From NCBI GenBank assembly GCA_001931905.2, contig MSJI02000765.1, positions 1 to 64,000 of the forward strand: a stretch of 64,000 nucleotides of DNA, given 5' to 3'. Positions 41,801 through 50,756 of this stretch are shown in pieces. The notes under the pieces were generated by a model, which was not told the origin of the DNA, ran no database searches, and was given only the letters and a program-made list of their open reading frames with translations. Made by a program: the position numbers and the translations under genes. Numbering within the stretch: the stretch's first letter is position 1; every line of letters starts with the position of its first letter. This DNA is from Cladosporium sp. IMV 00045. Its lineage: Eukaryota; Ascomycota; Dothideomycetes; Cladosporiales; Cladosporiaceae.

Positions 41801-42533
41801 CTCCGAGAAGGATGATCAAACTGTCCCTGGTACAGCACTTGAAAAGACTTTCTCGAAACCTCTGAAGAAAGAAGTTGCAGCTCTCATCCGTCGGCAACGC
41901 AATGAATCCATGCACGAGGAGCTCGCGCAGGACTGGGTATTCCCCAAGCTCGCTGGATCTCACCTCAAACAGTCGAATCCAGTCCTCGAGCTGGTGAAGA
42001 GTATCATGCAAGTCCTCAGCCTCGACAAGACGATCACGCTGGAAGCACGCCTTCTCCGCAAGGATCTCCTTCAAATGTTCGAAATTCGCGAATTCAGCGC
42101 CGAAGGCGCTTTCACAAACCCCAGCTCAACATTGTCGTTGAAGCAGCTCAGCTGTCCCGAGTGCTGCATCCCTCGCGACCTCGATCTGTGCCGCGATAGT
42201 GATCTCATGCCTACAGACGCTCAACAGCCAGTGTTGGCACCAGTCTGCGACAACTGCGGCGCTGTGTTTGATCGGTTGGCTATCGAGGAAAAGCTGCTGG
42301 GCGAGGTGCAGAAAATGGCTGTGCAATGGATGACACAAGACCTGGTCTGCGCGAAGTGCGCGAAGCTTCGTACGAATGAGTACATGGATCACTGTGCTTG
42401 TGCTGGCGAATGGACGGTCACTGTGAAGAAGGAAGAGCTGGTGAAGGTGCTGAAGAATTTCCAAAGTGTTGCGGCGTTTTACGGTCTGAGGATGTTGGGA
42501 AGTGTTGTGGAAAGTACTTTGAGCAGCGTGTAA
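35835..42533 (+). CDS. POL2: DNA polymerase epsilon catalytic subunit
   Basis: Single uninterrupted frame, 2232 residues, nearly the same length as the yeast enzyme. The exonuclease I motif has D284-I-E286 in FDIETTKLPL. The B-family polymerase motifs are complete: motif A DVASMYPNIM (D634), motif B NSFYGYVMRKGSRW, and motif C LDTDG with D869 and D871. The inactive second polymerase/exonuclease half follows. The C-terminus has two cysteine clusters: CPECCIPRDLDLC...CDNCGAVF and CAKCAKLRTNEYMDHCACAGEW. This is the leading-strand replicase, with proofreading, a role in origin firing through its C-terminal half, and an Fe-S cluster near the catalytic core. Absence of introns over 6.7 kb is notable but not unusual for this gene. 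Confidence 0.98.
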   Translation: MPVKRNEGKSRFSKTSTLHSGGRRTKTIDAGSLRSTEATAQNERLEATRLAHKIDQNQGFERFEAGKKRAGWLINMHSTSLEDSKIPGGRAAVDYYFIDDDGGTFKASVEYHPYFMIAVKKGKEAEVEEWVKRSCEGLVKSVDRLEKEDLKMPNHLLGYRRHFLKLSFINVTDLLAVRRVISPIAEKNKSKVSAMDMYAEVASANAGFDLFDEETDRRPTAIADASDYIVDIREYDVPYHVRVAIDLDIRVGKWYEVESKHGRINLSCIEERLQRADPVVLAFDIETTKLPLKFPDSSIDQVMMISFMVDGQGFLITNREIVSEDIHDFDYTPKPEFEGPFVIFNEENEEAVIERFFAFVKEAKPTIIATYNGDFFDWPFVEARASVHGIDMYAEIGFRKNSDDIYQSTHCAHMDAFAWVTRDSYLPQGSRGLKAVTVAKLGYDPDELDPELMTPYAAERPQVLAEYSVSDAVATYYLYMKYVHPFIFSLCTIIPFGPDDVLRKGTGTLCETLLMVQAYQKEIILPNKYVQPREAFWEGHLLESETYVGGHVESIEAGVFRSDIPCNFAVDPTAIDELLNDLDDALKFSITVEEKKSMDDIEDYEETKAQIVDRLMQLKNTPNRNERPSIYHLDVASMYPNIMTTNRLQPDSMIDESVCAACDFNRPGKTCDRRMPWAWRGEFLPAKRDEYNMIRHALENEKFPAKYAGGISRAFQDLTLDEQTGHVKKRLTDYSKKIYHKIHDAKTIEREAIICQRENPFYIDTVKDFRDRRYDYKGKQKVWKNKTSDLEKSGASQVEVEEAKKMIVLFDSLQLAHKVILNSFYGYVMRKGSRWYSLEMAGVTCLTGARIIQMARQIVERIGRPLELDTDGIWCILPATFPENFSFKLKNGKKLTVAYPCVMLNHLVHRNFTNHQYQTLVDKNTFKYETHSDNTIFFEVDGPYKAMILPTSKEEDKNLKKRYAVFNDDGSLAELKGFEIKRRGELKLIKIFQQQIFKFFLDGSTLADVYGSVAKVANKWLDVLYGRGSTLVDEELIELICENKSMTKTLEEYGAQKSTAITTAKRLAEFLGDQMIKDKGLNCKYIIASRPRNSPVTDRAIPVTIFSAEESVKRHYLRKWLREDPGDMDPRTVIDWEYYLERLNSQIQKLITIPAALQKVTNPVPRVPHPDWLNRRIRTKEDVFKQKKMTDLFTKKPLEELNANSVNPRAAGGDLEDFGTMAMSKIRPAMTAKNAQKRKERENEAAPPVNPYDALPAIMPNISTDYKGWLKYQKQKWKIQKAARQRRRQLFGEKRQDATDAIGTFFRQQAELVYTADWQVLQLRETETPGEVSAFVLIDQKVHQLKVIVPRQVFLNLKEDDMPDVSVDGVEAEKVTNWTLPNGHPSKHLFKLTMSEQTYVQESEKLSMLFTHHSIEGVYETQVPLNLRAMLDLGCSCTFDETQAGVLGRGLEQGFDLSSLRTVPPKKPYMRNANISYLALYHISAGERQIYALISSTKPEAQIIVLNRARNEQGMPNIDRIYEESLGRTLEQARLEEAEGRPWQSTIEYQESLRFKTTQVTTQRRAHQELADAIKKLQREETRPVMLVVQSPTAQMLVQDVPQLQTMPMLQLRNEETDRQLPPLGWQSFIAKRLVDHYLDLGSAVEQLVAFSRYGNVPLCNLERDDPRFLIDITYARRLRKERVVLWWSQNARPDHAGYEKDDVLGGMDVIEMPAMNNPGTYSSVCIDLSVKNLAINTILCAAVLNDTEGADPIGVSGAGAQEDALDESAQNFHSENAFATAGINALREMVRAWWQEACVDKGNKMADILVQHLVRWVESPRSHLYDRNLHYYVQMMSRKAFQQLMGEFRRVGSHIVFANAGRLMLQTSKAEVGNAYAYSQYILKTIRTKPAFHFLDLDITEYWDYLAWYDEFNYGGKGCAEVVEAENQSLDMIMHWQMATFLPPILQPAFNDRVVEYIELMHQRKHSAGQINGTPRPTQLPIHASVFNSEKDDQTVPGTALEKTFSKPLKKEVAALIRRQRNESMHEELAQDWVFPKLAGSHLKQSNPVLELVKSIMQVLSLDKTITLEARLLRKDLLQMFEIREFSAEGAFTNPSSTLSLKQLSCPECCIPRDLDLCRDSDLMPTDAQQPVLAPVCDNCGAVFDRLAIEEKLLGEVQKMAVQWMTQDLVCAKCAKLRTNEYMDHCACAGEWTVTVKKEELVKVLKNFQSVAAFYGLRMLGSVVESTLSSV

Positions 42534-43613
42534 TGTTCTTTTGGTTTGATTTTTGAGTCTTCGTAGCGTGGGCGTTCAGGGATGTGGGCGTACTCTTTGA
42601 AGATGAAATAGATGATCGCATCGCCATGATGGACGACGATCTGACAAATGATCGATACAATCTTCTTCCTTGATGAACCAGCTCGAATTTTACACGCTAC
42701 CCTGATCTTGTCGTTCTTGTATACCTGGATATTTTACGCCAGAAGGTCAGACTGGCCCAGAGTATGAGGTAGCCGAAACGACATCGTCAATATTATTGAA
42801 TACCGATCAAACCGACATTCAGCCCTACCCGCCACCCGATTTCCGCGTGAACGCCGTCCCGCACGCTCCGCTCTAAGCGCTGCCGATCCAGCACGACGAC
42901 AAGCCCTTGGCTACATATTGAATCACTCACATCTCAGCCTCATCAATGACTTTTGTGGAGCGGCAAACGCCTCCGTCTGTTCCTTGCGAGCCACCTTGAT
43001 GTCCGTAGGGCTGACGCGGCTGATCGACGGTTCATCGCTCGTGTGGAAGTACCGATTTGGAGACATTGCAGCACCGGCATTGAAAAGTCAAATGGCTCGA
43101 GATCTACCGTTCAGGCCGTTGGGTTTGATTGGGTTCTGGGAATCACTTGGAGTTGTCTAGGCATTGGACTCGTCGCTCTCGACGGCCAGATCTGGATCTT
43201 AGAGCTCATTGCAACAATCGACTTGTATACAATTACGCATCATGGCCCAGTACGACCGCAGAACGATTTTGCTTCAAGATCTGAAAATAGAGAATAGTGA
43301 TGTCGATACTCCCTATAGAGCCCCCTTGGCAGTGGGGTGTCAGTTCCCCTTTCCCGTGGCAGCCTTTTCCTGGTCTTAAGCTCGGGCTGGGCGGTTATAG
43401 CGGACAGGCTGGCACACGCGTGGACGACACATCTCACGGAAACAGTGGGAGTTTCTCAAACTATCTTTCTACGTTTAGAATATTAAGGCGCGAAGGAGGC
43501 GCACGATACGCTGACCACAAATACTCAACTCGATCAGGAACTTCTTGTCACCTCGACTCCGGCTCGACCAACTCTCTCACACATGGCCATGATACCGATG
43601 GGTTGCAGCAAAT
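42534..43613. other. Intergenic between POL2 and MFS transporter
   Basis: About 1.1 kb; only short reading frames without family features. The last few hundred bases are the transporter promoter. Confidence 0.5.
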
Positions 43614-45677
43614 ATGACGCACTTCACGGCTCGCGATGTCCAACACCAGGCGTCGGCTTTGAGGAACCACTTCGGCGGCTTCACTTGGAGGCTTTGGTAT
43701 GCCGTAGTGCTCTTTGGGATGATGGGCGTCGCACGAGGTAGGAATCAACGGCAAATAAATGATCTTATCTCGGACCTGTGACTGACCACGGCTCGTACGG
43801 CAGGCATTGAGGAAGCTTTGGTGGGCACCATGGTGGTGCAAGAATCTTTCATTAGAGATTTCGGTCTGGATGACATGCCTGAGGACCACAAAGCCAATGT
43901 CACGGGAAATGTAGTTGCCATGTCGCAGCTTGGTTGCATCGCCGGTGCATTGTCGTAAGTGGTTTGCCTGGGAGTATACGTTGGATACTCAAACTAACAG
44001 ACTCGACTCACAGGACGTTCATCATTGGCGACCGTCTGGGAAGACTCTGGTGGAGTCGGATGATGTGTTCCATCTGGCTGATCGGAATTCTGGTATATGT
44101 CACGAGTGTTGGCAACCTCGGGCAGATGTACGGTGGCAAGTTTGTCGTGGGCATTGGCTTGGGGCAGATATCCGTTATTGCCCCCGCATATCTCGCAGTA
44201 AGAGAGAAATCACACATCATGTAGAAGACTTCGTGATGCAATACTGACCATCGATGATCTAGGAATGCTCTCCCGTACAGATCAGGGGTAAGCAACTTCA
44301 GATGCCAGGAACTCACACTGCACTGGACGTTACTCGTTTCCCCGAGAATATCAAGCTGACTTCGCTCTAGGATTCGCAATCGCAATATTCGGTGGAAGCG
44401 AATACTTGGGTGCCATCATCGGGTATTTTGCCGGCTACGGCGCGACCGTGAACCTCTCAGACGACTCATCGAGGCAGTGGGTATGTGCATGTTGACTGTT
44501 GCTCTAGCCAAACACAGGTCCTAACAAAACATAGAAACTTCCCCAGATCTCGCAAGGAATCTTCGCAGCGATCTTCCTGATCATGCTCGTTTTCAGCGTG
44601 GAGTCGCCTCGCATTCTCGTCAAGAAGGGAGAACACGCTGAAGCGCGGAAAGTACTGTCAAAGCTCCGAGGCAAGAGTTCCGACCACAGAGAGATAGCGC
44701 AAGAGGTCAAAGGGATCGAAGCTCAACTCGAGGCAGAGCAACAATCGAAGACTGGCTTCATTGCTTCGCTCACGGCTTTGGTTTCGACGAGGAAGAATAT
44801 TGACAGACTAACCATTGCTTGCCTGGCGCACATCTTGCAAGTTTGGTCTGGCGCTTCCAGTATCACTGTCTATGCTCCTCAGTACTTTGAAATTCTAGGA
44901 GTGACGGATGAGAACGAGAGGCTGCTGTACACTGGCGTTGTGGGTGTGGTCAAGCTCGTGGCAGCCGCCAGCTGCGCTCTCTTCGCCGTCGACCAGCTGG
45001 GGCGAAGGCGCTCCTTGCTAATCGGCGTTTCGGTACAGTTTTGCTCGATCACGTACATCGCCGCCGTGCTCGCTGTTGTGCCCGAATTGTCGCAGGGCGC
45101 GGTCTCTGGCCATGACGACAGGCGCGTTGGAATCAGCGCCATAGTCTTCATGTACCTCTGCGGCGCGGGCTACGCTTTCGGATGGAACGTCCTGTCGTTC
45201 TTGATTCCCAGTGAGATCTTCACCCTCCAGACTCGGACGGTGGGGACGGCTCTGGTCATGGTCATCCATTACTGCAGCCGCTACGGCGTGCAAAAAGTGG
45301 TGCCTCTCATGCTGCTACCGAGTTCAATGGGGCCTTCAGGCACATTCTGGTTTTTCTCCGCCATGACCCTGATCGGATTGATCTGGGTTTGGGCCTGGTT
45401 GCCGGAGACCGCTAGCGTTTCTCTCGAGAAAGCTGCTGCCATGATTGACCCAGAGTCCGTGGATGACCCTTGGGGAGAAGGTCAGCCGGCCGATGTTAGC
45501 CAGAAGATGGGAGAGCTGCAGCCGAGAGATGCTCCCAATGCCGGGCTCGCTGACCTGCCGGAAGGCTCGGATGGGCCAAATCCTGATCGTGCTAAGGCGA
45601 AAAGAGCGAAGACCGAGAGGACTAACAGGCATAAGAAGTCGGGTGGTAGCAAGCAGACAGTGGAGAGGATTGGTTAA
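43614..45677 (+). CDS. MFS sugar transporter
   Basis: Six exons, 43614-43737, 43804-43954, 44014-44197, 44263-44287 (25 nt), 44371-44480 and 44535-45677, give 578 residues. All junctions have GT-AG ends and keep frame. The sugar-porter signatures are present: GDRLGRLWW between helices 2 and 3, LAECSPVQIRG after helix 4, VESPRILVKKG at the end of helix 6, DQLGRRRSLL between helices 8 and 9, and LPETASVSLEKA after helix 12. The protein should be a 12-helix plasma-membrane proton symporter or facilitator for a hexose, pentose or related polyol. The C-terminal tail of about 90 residues is hydrophilic and very basic at its end, longer than usual. Substrate cannot be read from sequence. Confidence 0.9.
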
Positions 45678-45986
45678 GGAACTCACCTAGTGAGCTGGAG
45701 TGCGGTGAGGCCTCCAAAAGTCACAGTTGGAAGTGGTAGGCCGAGAAATGTGCAAGTCTAGTACTTTTTGTAGTATATGGCGGCAGGTCATCTGCGGGCT
45801 GGTACAAAAGATAGCCCTGAGGATCTTTTGCGGGGATGACATGAGGAAGTCGTAATGAGACGGCGAGCGAGAAGTTAAAGACTGCTCTGAAGCGCCTGCG
45901 AAAGGTTTCGATAATCAGAGCAATAGCTGTATAGACAAATCCGTTCGTCGTGAACACCGCATCGTTCATCTCACCGGATTCGAGGT
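45678..45986. other. Intergenic between convergent genes
   Basis: About 310 bases of 3' flank; nothing recognised. Confidence 0.5.
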
Positions 45987-46857
45987 CTAATCCTCCCTAT
46001 CACCGTGGAACTCACTCCATTGACCAGCCAAATCGACCGCATGGCTCAAGACGGCGGGAACGACCTCTTCCAACTTAGTAACAACCTCCGTCGGCCTGCC
46101 TTTCTCCCCCTCCATCAACCCATCCTCCCAACCCCTCTTATCCCTCCTGTTGACCCAAATAGCATTCAACCCCGCCGTCTTCGCACCCACAATATCAAAA
46201 GGGTTCCCACTCACGAGCCAGATCCGTTGCAAATCGTCTTCCAACCCCACCTTCCTCGCCAAGTGCATGTAAGTCTCACGCGCGGGCTTGTACTGCCTGA
46301 CCTCGTCGACGGTGACGATGTCGCGGAAAACGTCGGCTTGGTCTTTGAGGTCGGCCGAGCGCGTGACGCTGTTGGAGACCATTTCCTGCGTGCCGTTGGA
46401 GAAGACGACGGCGTGGATGTCTGGGGTGGTGCGCAGCTTGCCGCACAGGCGGGAGACGTCGGGGAAGATGCTGAGGGAGTCGTAGGCTTTGAGGAGGCTT
46501 TGGAGATCCTCATGGGAGAGGGAGAGGGCGTGCTCGGCGAGGGCGTTCTTCAATGATTGGAGCGTTACGTGGGAGAAATCTTGGTATACACCTGGAAAGG
46601 GAAGATTCGGTGTCAGCTTGGAGCTCTGAGTCCGTCAAGTATTGCGTTGGCTTACCCATGCTGTTCAGACGCCATGTGTACTCCAGCTGGTATTTACGCC
46701 ATGTCGCGGCGAGGGCATTGGCTTTCTCTTCGCCGAAGTGGTCGGTGAGCTTCTTTGCTATGGAATCAGTGGAGAGGAGAGTCCCGTAGGCATCGAATGC
46801 TAGGACGACCTTACGATCCGGGTTAGGACCTGCGTTGGGGAGCGAATGGGTAGCCAT
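45987..46857 (-). CDS. HAD-superfamily hydrolase, type II 2-haloacid dehalogenase-like
   Basis: Two exons on the minus strand, 46656-46857 and 45987-46591, give 268 residues; the intron is 64 nt. Motif I is FDAYGTLL with nucleophile D22. Motif II is VVFSNGT, motif III contains the Lys of VRQYKPARETY, and motif IV is LVSGNPFDIVGAKTAGL followed by WVNR. The DAYGT and SNGT forms and the helical cap between them match (S)-2-haloacid dehalogenases, which hydrolyse short 2-halo acids through an aspartyl ester. In fungi the true substrate is usually unknown and a phosphatase role is possible. Confidence 0.88.
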
Positions 46858-47281
46858 GTTGGTATGTGAGATGTGGGATGTTCAATACTCAAGATGTGTC
46901 GTAAAAGAGGAAACGTAGCATAACTTGACGAGGCGATTGCGGAGTAACAAATTGCCAATGATGACCTCTTTCCAAGCTGGACTGGCGAAGCACGTGAGAT
47001 GTTATTACAACGCTCGGTGAGCGAGACGATTACTGGTTGGTGACGACATGGATTGAGAGGATCTCCGAGGGATCAACAAGGAGAAGCTTCCCCAAGTTGA
47101 AGTGGATCTGGTGGCGTTGTGGGGTCGAGAGCAGATCTTCCCGACTTCATCAGCCATTGGAGATTTCGTTCCCTAGATCGTAAAACCAAACGTCGATTGC
47201 TTGCAGATTGTACCGTAGGGTTTGCAAGCTTATTGTTCCTCTCAATATTTCCTTCAAAGCATCGTCATTATACGTTCTCAA
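46858..47281. other. Divergent promoter, HAD hydrolase / HNH protein
   Basis: About 420 bases; nothing specific recognised. Confidence 0.5.
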
Positions 47282-48132
47282 ATGCCGTTGACCCCCTCCG
47301 ATGAGACATCCAACTTCGAGATTTTCCGCGACTGTCTTTCGACCGTTATAATCGAAAGACTAGCACCAGCAACGACAGAACCAAAGAAGAAAGTAAAAGG
47401 ACGGAGAAACGAAACCAAGCCTGTGGTCCAATCCACCAACGATCCAGGAAATGGCGAAACAGACGCCGCGGATTTGAGCGAGTTCACCGAGGTTCGACGA
47501 CATCACCCACACCCATCCAAAGGAATCGAAAGGTTAACAACACTCTCAATCAGTACCTCGCCCTCGAAACCTTCACCAACCTCCCCTCCGAAATCCGCAC
47601 CCTCTCCTACGCCGCCATCCAAAACGACCCCACGCTCTCAACAAAATACACCCCGCCACTCCCATCCACCACACTCGAATCCCTAACCAAGCCCCTCCCC
47701 CTCACAATCTCCGACTCACTCACAACCTACAACCTCCTAGACCCCGACCCCACCTCTCTAGACCGCCTGCTCGAACTCATCCTAACCTCCTACATCACAA
47801 CCGCCACCGCGCCGCCGCCAGAACACACCCCATCACTGGCGTCGGCGCGGCCGGACGGGTGCGAGATTTGCTCTCGCGAGCACCTGCCGCTCACGTATCA
47901 TCATTTGATCCCGAGGCAGGTGCACGCCAAAGCGGTCAAGAGGGGTTGGCATGGGGAGTGGGAGTTGGGAAAGGTGGCGTGGCTGTGTCGGGCGTGCCAT
48001 TCTTTCGTGCATAAGATTGCGGGGAATGAGGAGTTGGCGAGGGAGTACTATAGTGTTGAGCTGTTGTTGGAGAGGGAGGATGTGGTGAAGTGGGCGGGAT
48101 GGGTGGGGAAGGTGAGGTGGAAGTCGAGGTAG
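47282..48132 (+). CDS. HNH-nuclease-like protein
   Basis: Two exons, 47282-47491 and 47554-48132, give 262 residues. The intron of 62 nt starts with the weak donor GTTCGA but has a GTTAAC branch site before the acceptor, and removing it joins DLSEFTE to YLALETFTNLPSEI in a coherent frame. The C-terminal 80 residues hold an HNH-like zinc fold: CEICSREHLPLTYHHLIPRQ followed by WLCRACHSFVHKIAGNEELA. The paired CxxC motifs would bind zinc, and the HH of TYHHLIP is the catalytic position. Fungi have conserved proteins of this layout with no known function. The N-terminal exon is Lys/Arg-rich and variable. Confidence 0.7.
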
Positions 48133-48244
48133 GGGTTGGTCTTGGGAGATGTGGTGAATTAATCAAATTTGCTGTTGGTATAAGCTACTTTACCGAGACC
48201 CCTTGCAGCCACTGTCAATGAGCTTATTTTTCTTTTCCCTCTCA

Positions 48245-49396
48245 TCACTGACTGTATTGCACAGGGTAGACATGCTGTGACCATCTGACGCCGTCCATCC
48301 GGACTGTGCTTGTGCCCATGGCTCCGATCCAAGAAGCGCTGTAACACGGATGGACGTAGTCGAAGCCAGGGTAAATACTCCTCGCAAACACCGTTCTGCA
48401 GTTGGGGCAAAGGTACCACTTCAGGTCGTCTCCACCCTTGCTTTGGGTATACCTCGGCGCATACGGCAAGATGTACTTTGGTTGCTCGGAAGTCTCAACG
48501 CGAGGTTTCAAGGCATCTGACTTGGCCCGGCCGAGCTGGCTCTTTGTCGCAAAGAGCTGGGTCTTTGTCGAGGAAAGCTCACCTCGTGTTCTAACGAGAT
48601 CAGCCTCGGTTGCGGAGAGGTCCAATCTTGTTTTCTCGAGCAGATTTTTCTGTTCGTTTTTGGTTCTGAGCAGCCGGTCCCTCTCTGCCCTGTCCTCGCG
48701 TCTCGCGGATTGCAGCCCCTCGATAAGTCCAGCATGACGGTGACTACGAGTCGCCATTGCCGTGGCGAGGTCGCTCATAAAGCCTGGCGTTGCTTCAAAG
48801 ATGTCCTGCATGAGATAGTGATGAGGCTCGCAATCAGGGCCGAACAGCTTTACAGCGTTCTTTCGCACGATGAACGTGGTGGCTGCGCGTAGCTCAGATG
48901 TTTCAGACGTATGAGCAGTCAAGGCATAGATCTCGTTGACGGCTTGCGCGAAGACGACTGTGTTCCACTCTTTCAACGCCTCCAGAGTATTCTTTTGGGC
49001 CAGCTCCTCGAGCGGCTGAATGAAGTACTTCCGCGCCAAGGCGAACACATGGATGTGCAAAAGAATCGCATGCTCGTCCGCTGGCAACACTGATGCGTCG
49101 TAGGTGTCGTGGTACATGAAGTGGATCATTCCAGCGAGTGCATACTCGTCGTCGTCGGACAAGTCAATGGTGTTGGTGAGGGATTCCTGAAGGCCCAGAG
49201 TTAGAATGAATGGTGATTATGGCGACGATGACAAACATTTGCTCACCTTGAACGGCCCATCGCAGGCGCTTGCGAAGAAGTCAGAACGAGTGCAGACGAC
49301 GCTCTTATGAAGCCTCCAACTGCGGCTCCCGCACGTCACCGTCAGGTCCGAATACTTCCCAGACTCGAGGAGGTTGCTGGACTTGGGTGTCGCCAT
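48245..49396 (-). CDS. BTB/POZ-domain protein with coiled coil and CxxC...HxC tail (upstream paralogue is at 49751)
   Basis: Two exons on the minus strand, 49247-49396 and 48245-49186, give 363 residues; the intron is 60 nt. The BTB fold occupies about residues 12-115, with YSDLTVTCGSRSWRLHKSVV, SDFFASACDGPF and MIHFMYHDTYD. A coiled coil follows at about 215-280 (RREDRAERDRLL...TKTQLFATKSQL). The C-terminus has CPNC, 15 residues, then HPC. BTB domains mediate dimerisation or Cullin-3 binding. Fungal members of this kind form large, fast-changing families with mostly unknown function. The next gene upstream on the same strand shares both ends of this architecture. Confidence 0.83.
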
Positions 49397-49750
49397 GACC
49401 GAGTGAGTAGTTGGCGCGATGTCTACATTGAGAGAGAGAAGAGAGGGAGAGTTCGGGTGGTAGAAGTGTGTGGCGACAAGGGAGCCAAGCCGTGAGTGAA
49501 GTTCAGGGAAGGCGCGTCAGCTGCGTGCAGAAGAGGGAAGGCGCGATGCGCTCCATTCACGATGAATTTGGTCTGTAAGGAGATGTTTCTTTGCAGACCT
49601 CACTAAATGAAAACGCCGTAGCCATAGCTAGCCCACTCGTTTGCCGTCAAGAAACCAAACGGGTCGCGTCATCATTTCACAGAGGCTCATGTTGCGACCT
49701 GCTCTGACCATCAAGCATATCCCATGAACACCCGTACATGCTTCGTCACA
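49397..49750. other. Spacer between tandem BTB genes
   Basis: About 350 bases; promoter of the downstream BTB gene and 3' flank of the upstream one. Confidence 0.5.
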
Positions 49751-50756
49751 CTACTCGAACGTCTTGCTCAGCGAGACATTGCCAACGTCGACCGTGGACC
49801 GGCCGAAGAGGGACCGGCCGAAGAGGGATCCGACTTGAGAGCCAGATGCCTCGTCCGAGTTGAAACCGTGCGCAACCCCTCCTACCATTTTTCCGTTTGT
49901 GTTGAGGAAGAGCTCCTGGCAATCAGCCTGCCTCACATACCAGGGGCCGAACAACCTTTTCGAGCATTGATGGGGGTACCCTTCTCCAGGACGACGAAGT
50001 GAAAGCATTAGTACCTCTGCGCACTGTGAACAGATATAAGGTCTGCCGGCATTGTCGGCGCGCGACTTGGGTATCTCGAGAAGCATGTCTCTGGCGAACT
50101 CGGGAGTCTTCAGCACCGTTTCCCAGAAAGAAGGATATTGTTCGCGATTGCCAGCCAGCCTACCGTAGGCTGCAATCGCCACGGCGCAAACGAGCTCTTG
50201 GAAGATAGGGTGGTCGCAGCGCAAATAAGCTTCCTCGATCGCTTCAGCGAAGACAAATCGGTGCCACGAAGTAAGACAAGAATTGCGGAAGTTGCTGAGA
50301 GCCATGTCGCAGAGCTCAGGGATCATGTACTTGTCTCCAGCGACGTAAAGGCGGATGTGGCGAACGATGTGTGTGGATGTAGTTGGCGGTGCGAGAGTGT
50401 ACGTGAAGCGGTGACAGAACTCGAGTAACTTGCCGATGGTATCTGGGTCGTCGTCTGGGAGATCCACGATCCCTTCCTTAGCCTCCTATCATCGCTTGTC
50501 AGTGGCTGTATCTGGAAACTATTCTAGGGATCAAGCATGTGTTGCTTACCTTGAAATTCCCGGTAAGCATGCTAGCGAAGACTTCAGATTGCTGGCAGAG
50601 CACGAACTTGACGGCTTTGAACTTCTGCCCTCTGCAGGTGATCATGACATCGCAGTACATATCATTGGTGGGGGACTCAGCCATGCGATGGTGGAACCGG
50701 GCGGCATTGCGAGGAACACGCTCTGGTGCGCTGGCCCCCGACTGAAAGAGCGACAT
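49751..50756 (-). CDS. BTB/POZ-domain protein with CxxC...HxC tail
   Basis: Two exons on the minus strand, 50550-50756 and 49751-50485, give 313 residues; the intron is 64 nt. The start is set at MSLFQSGAS; MAESPTNDM, 24 codons later, would still keep the whole BTB domain. The BTB part has MYCDVMITCRGQKFKAVKFV, SEVFASMLTGNFK and LLEFCHRFTYT. The C-terminal region carries CSQC, 16 residues, then HQC, followed by a Gly/Ser tail with a duplicated SLFGR. The intron lies at the same place as in the neighbouring BTB gene (after the Lys of the GNFK/GPFK motif), which supports origin by tandem duplication. Function unknown. Confidence 0.83.
49797..49826. repeat. Two copies of a 15-bp coding repeat
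   Basis: GACCGGCCGAAGAGG is present twice head to tail inside the BTB gene and encodes the repeated SLFGR on the minus strand. It is in frame, so it adds five residues without disrupting the protein. Confidence 0.9.

Noticed and set aside
42918..43297. Two overlapping frames upstream of the MFS transporter as small genes
   Set aside because: No homology-like features or signal peptide, and they lie in the likely promoter.
46005..46556. 183-codon plus-strand frame over the HAD hydrolase
   Set aside because: Mirror of the real minus-strand exon, which has all HAD motifs.
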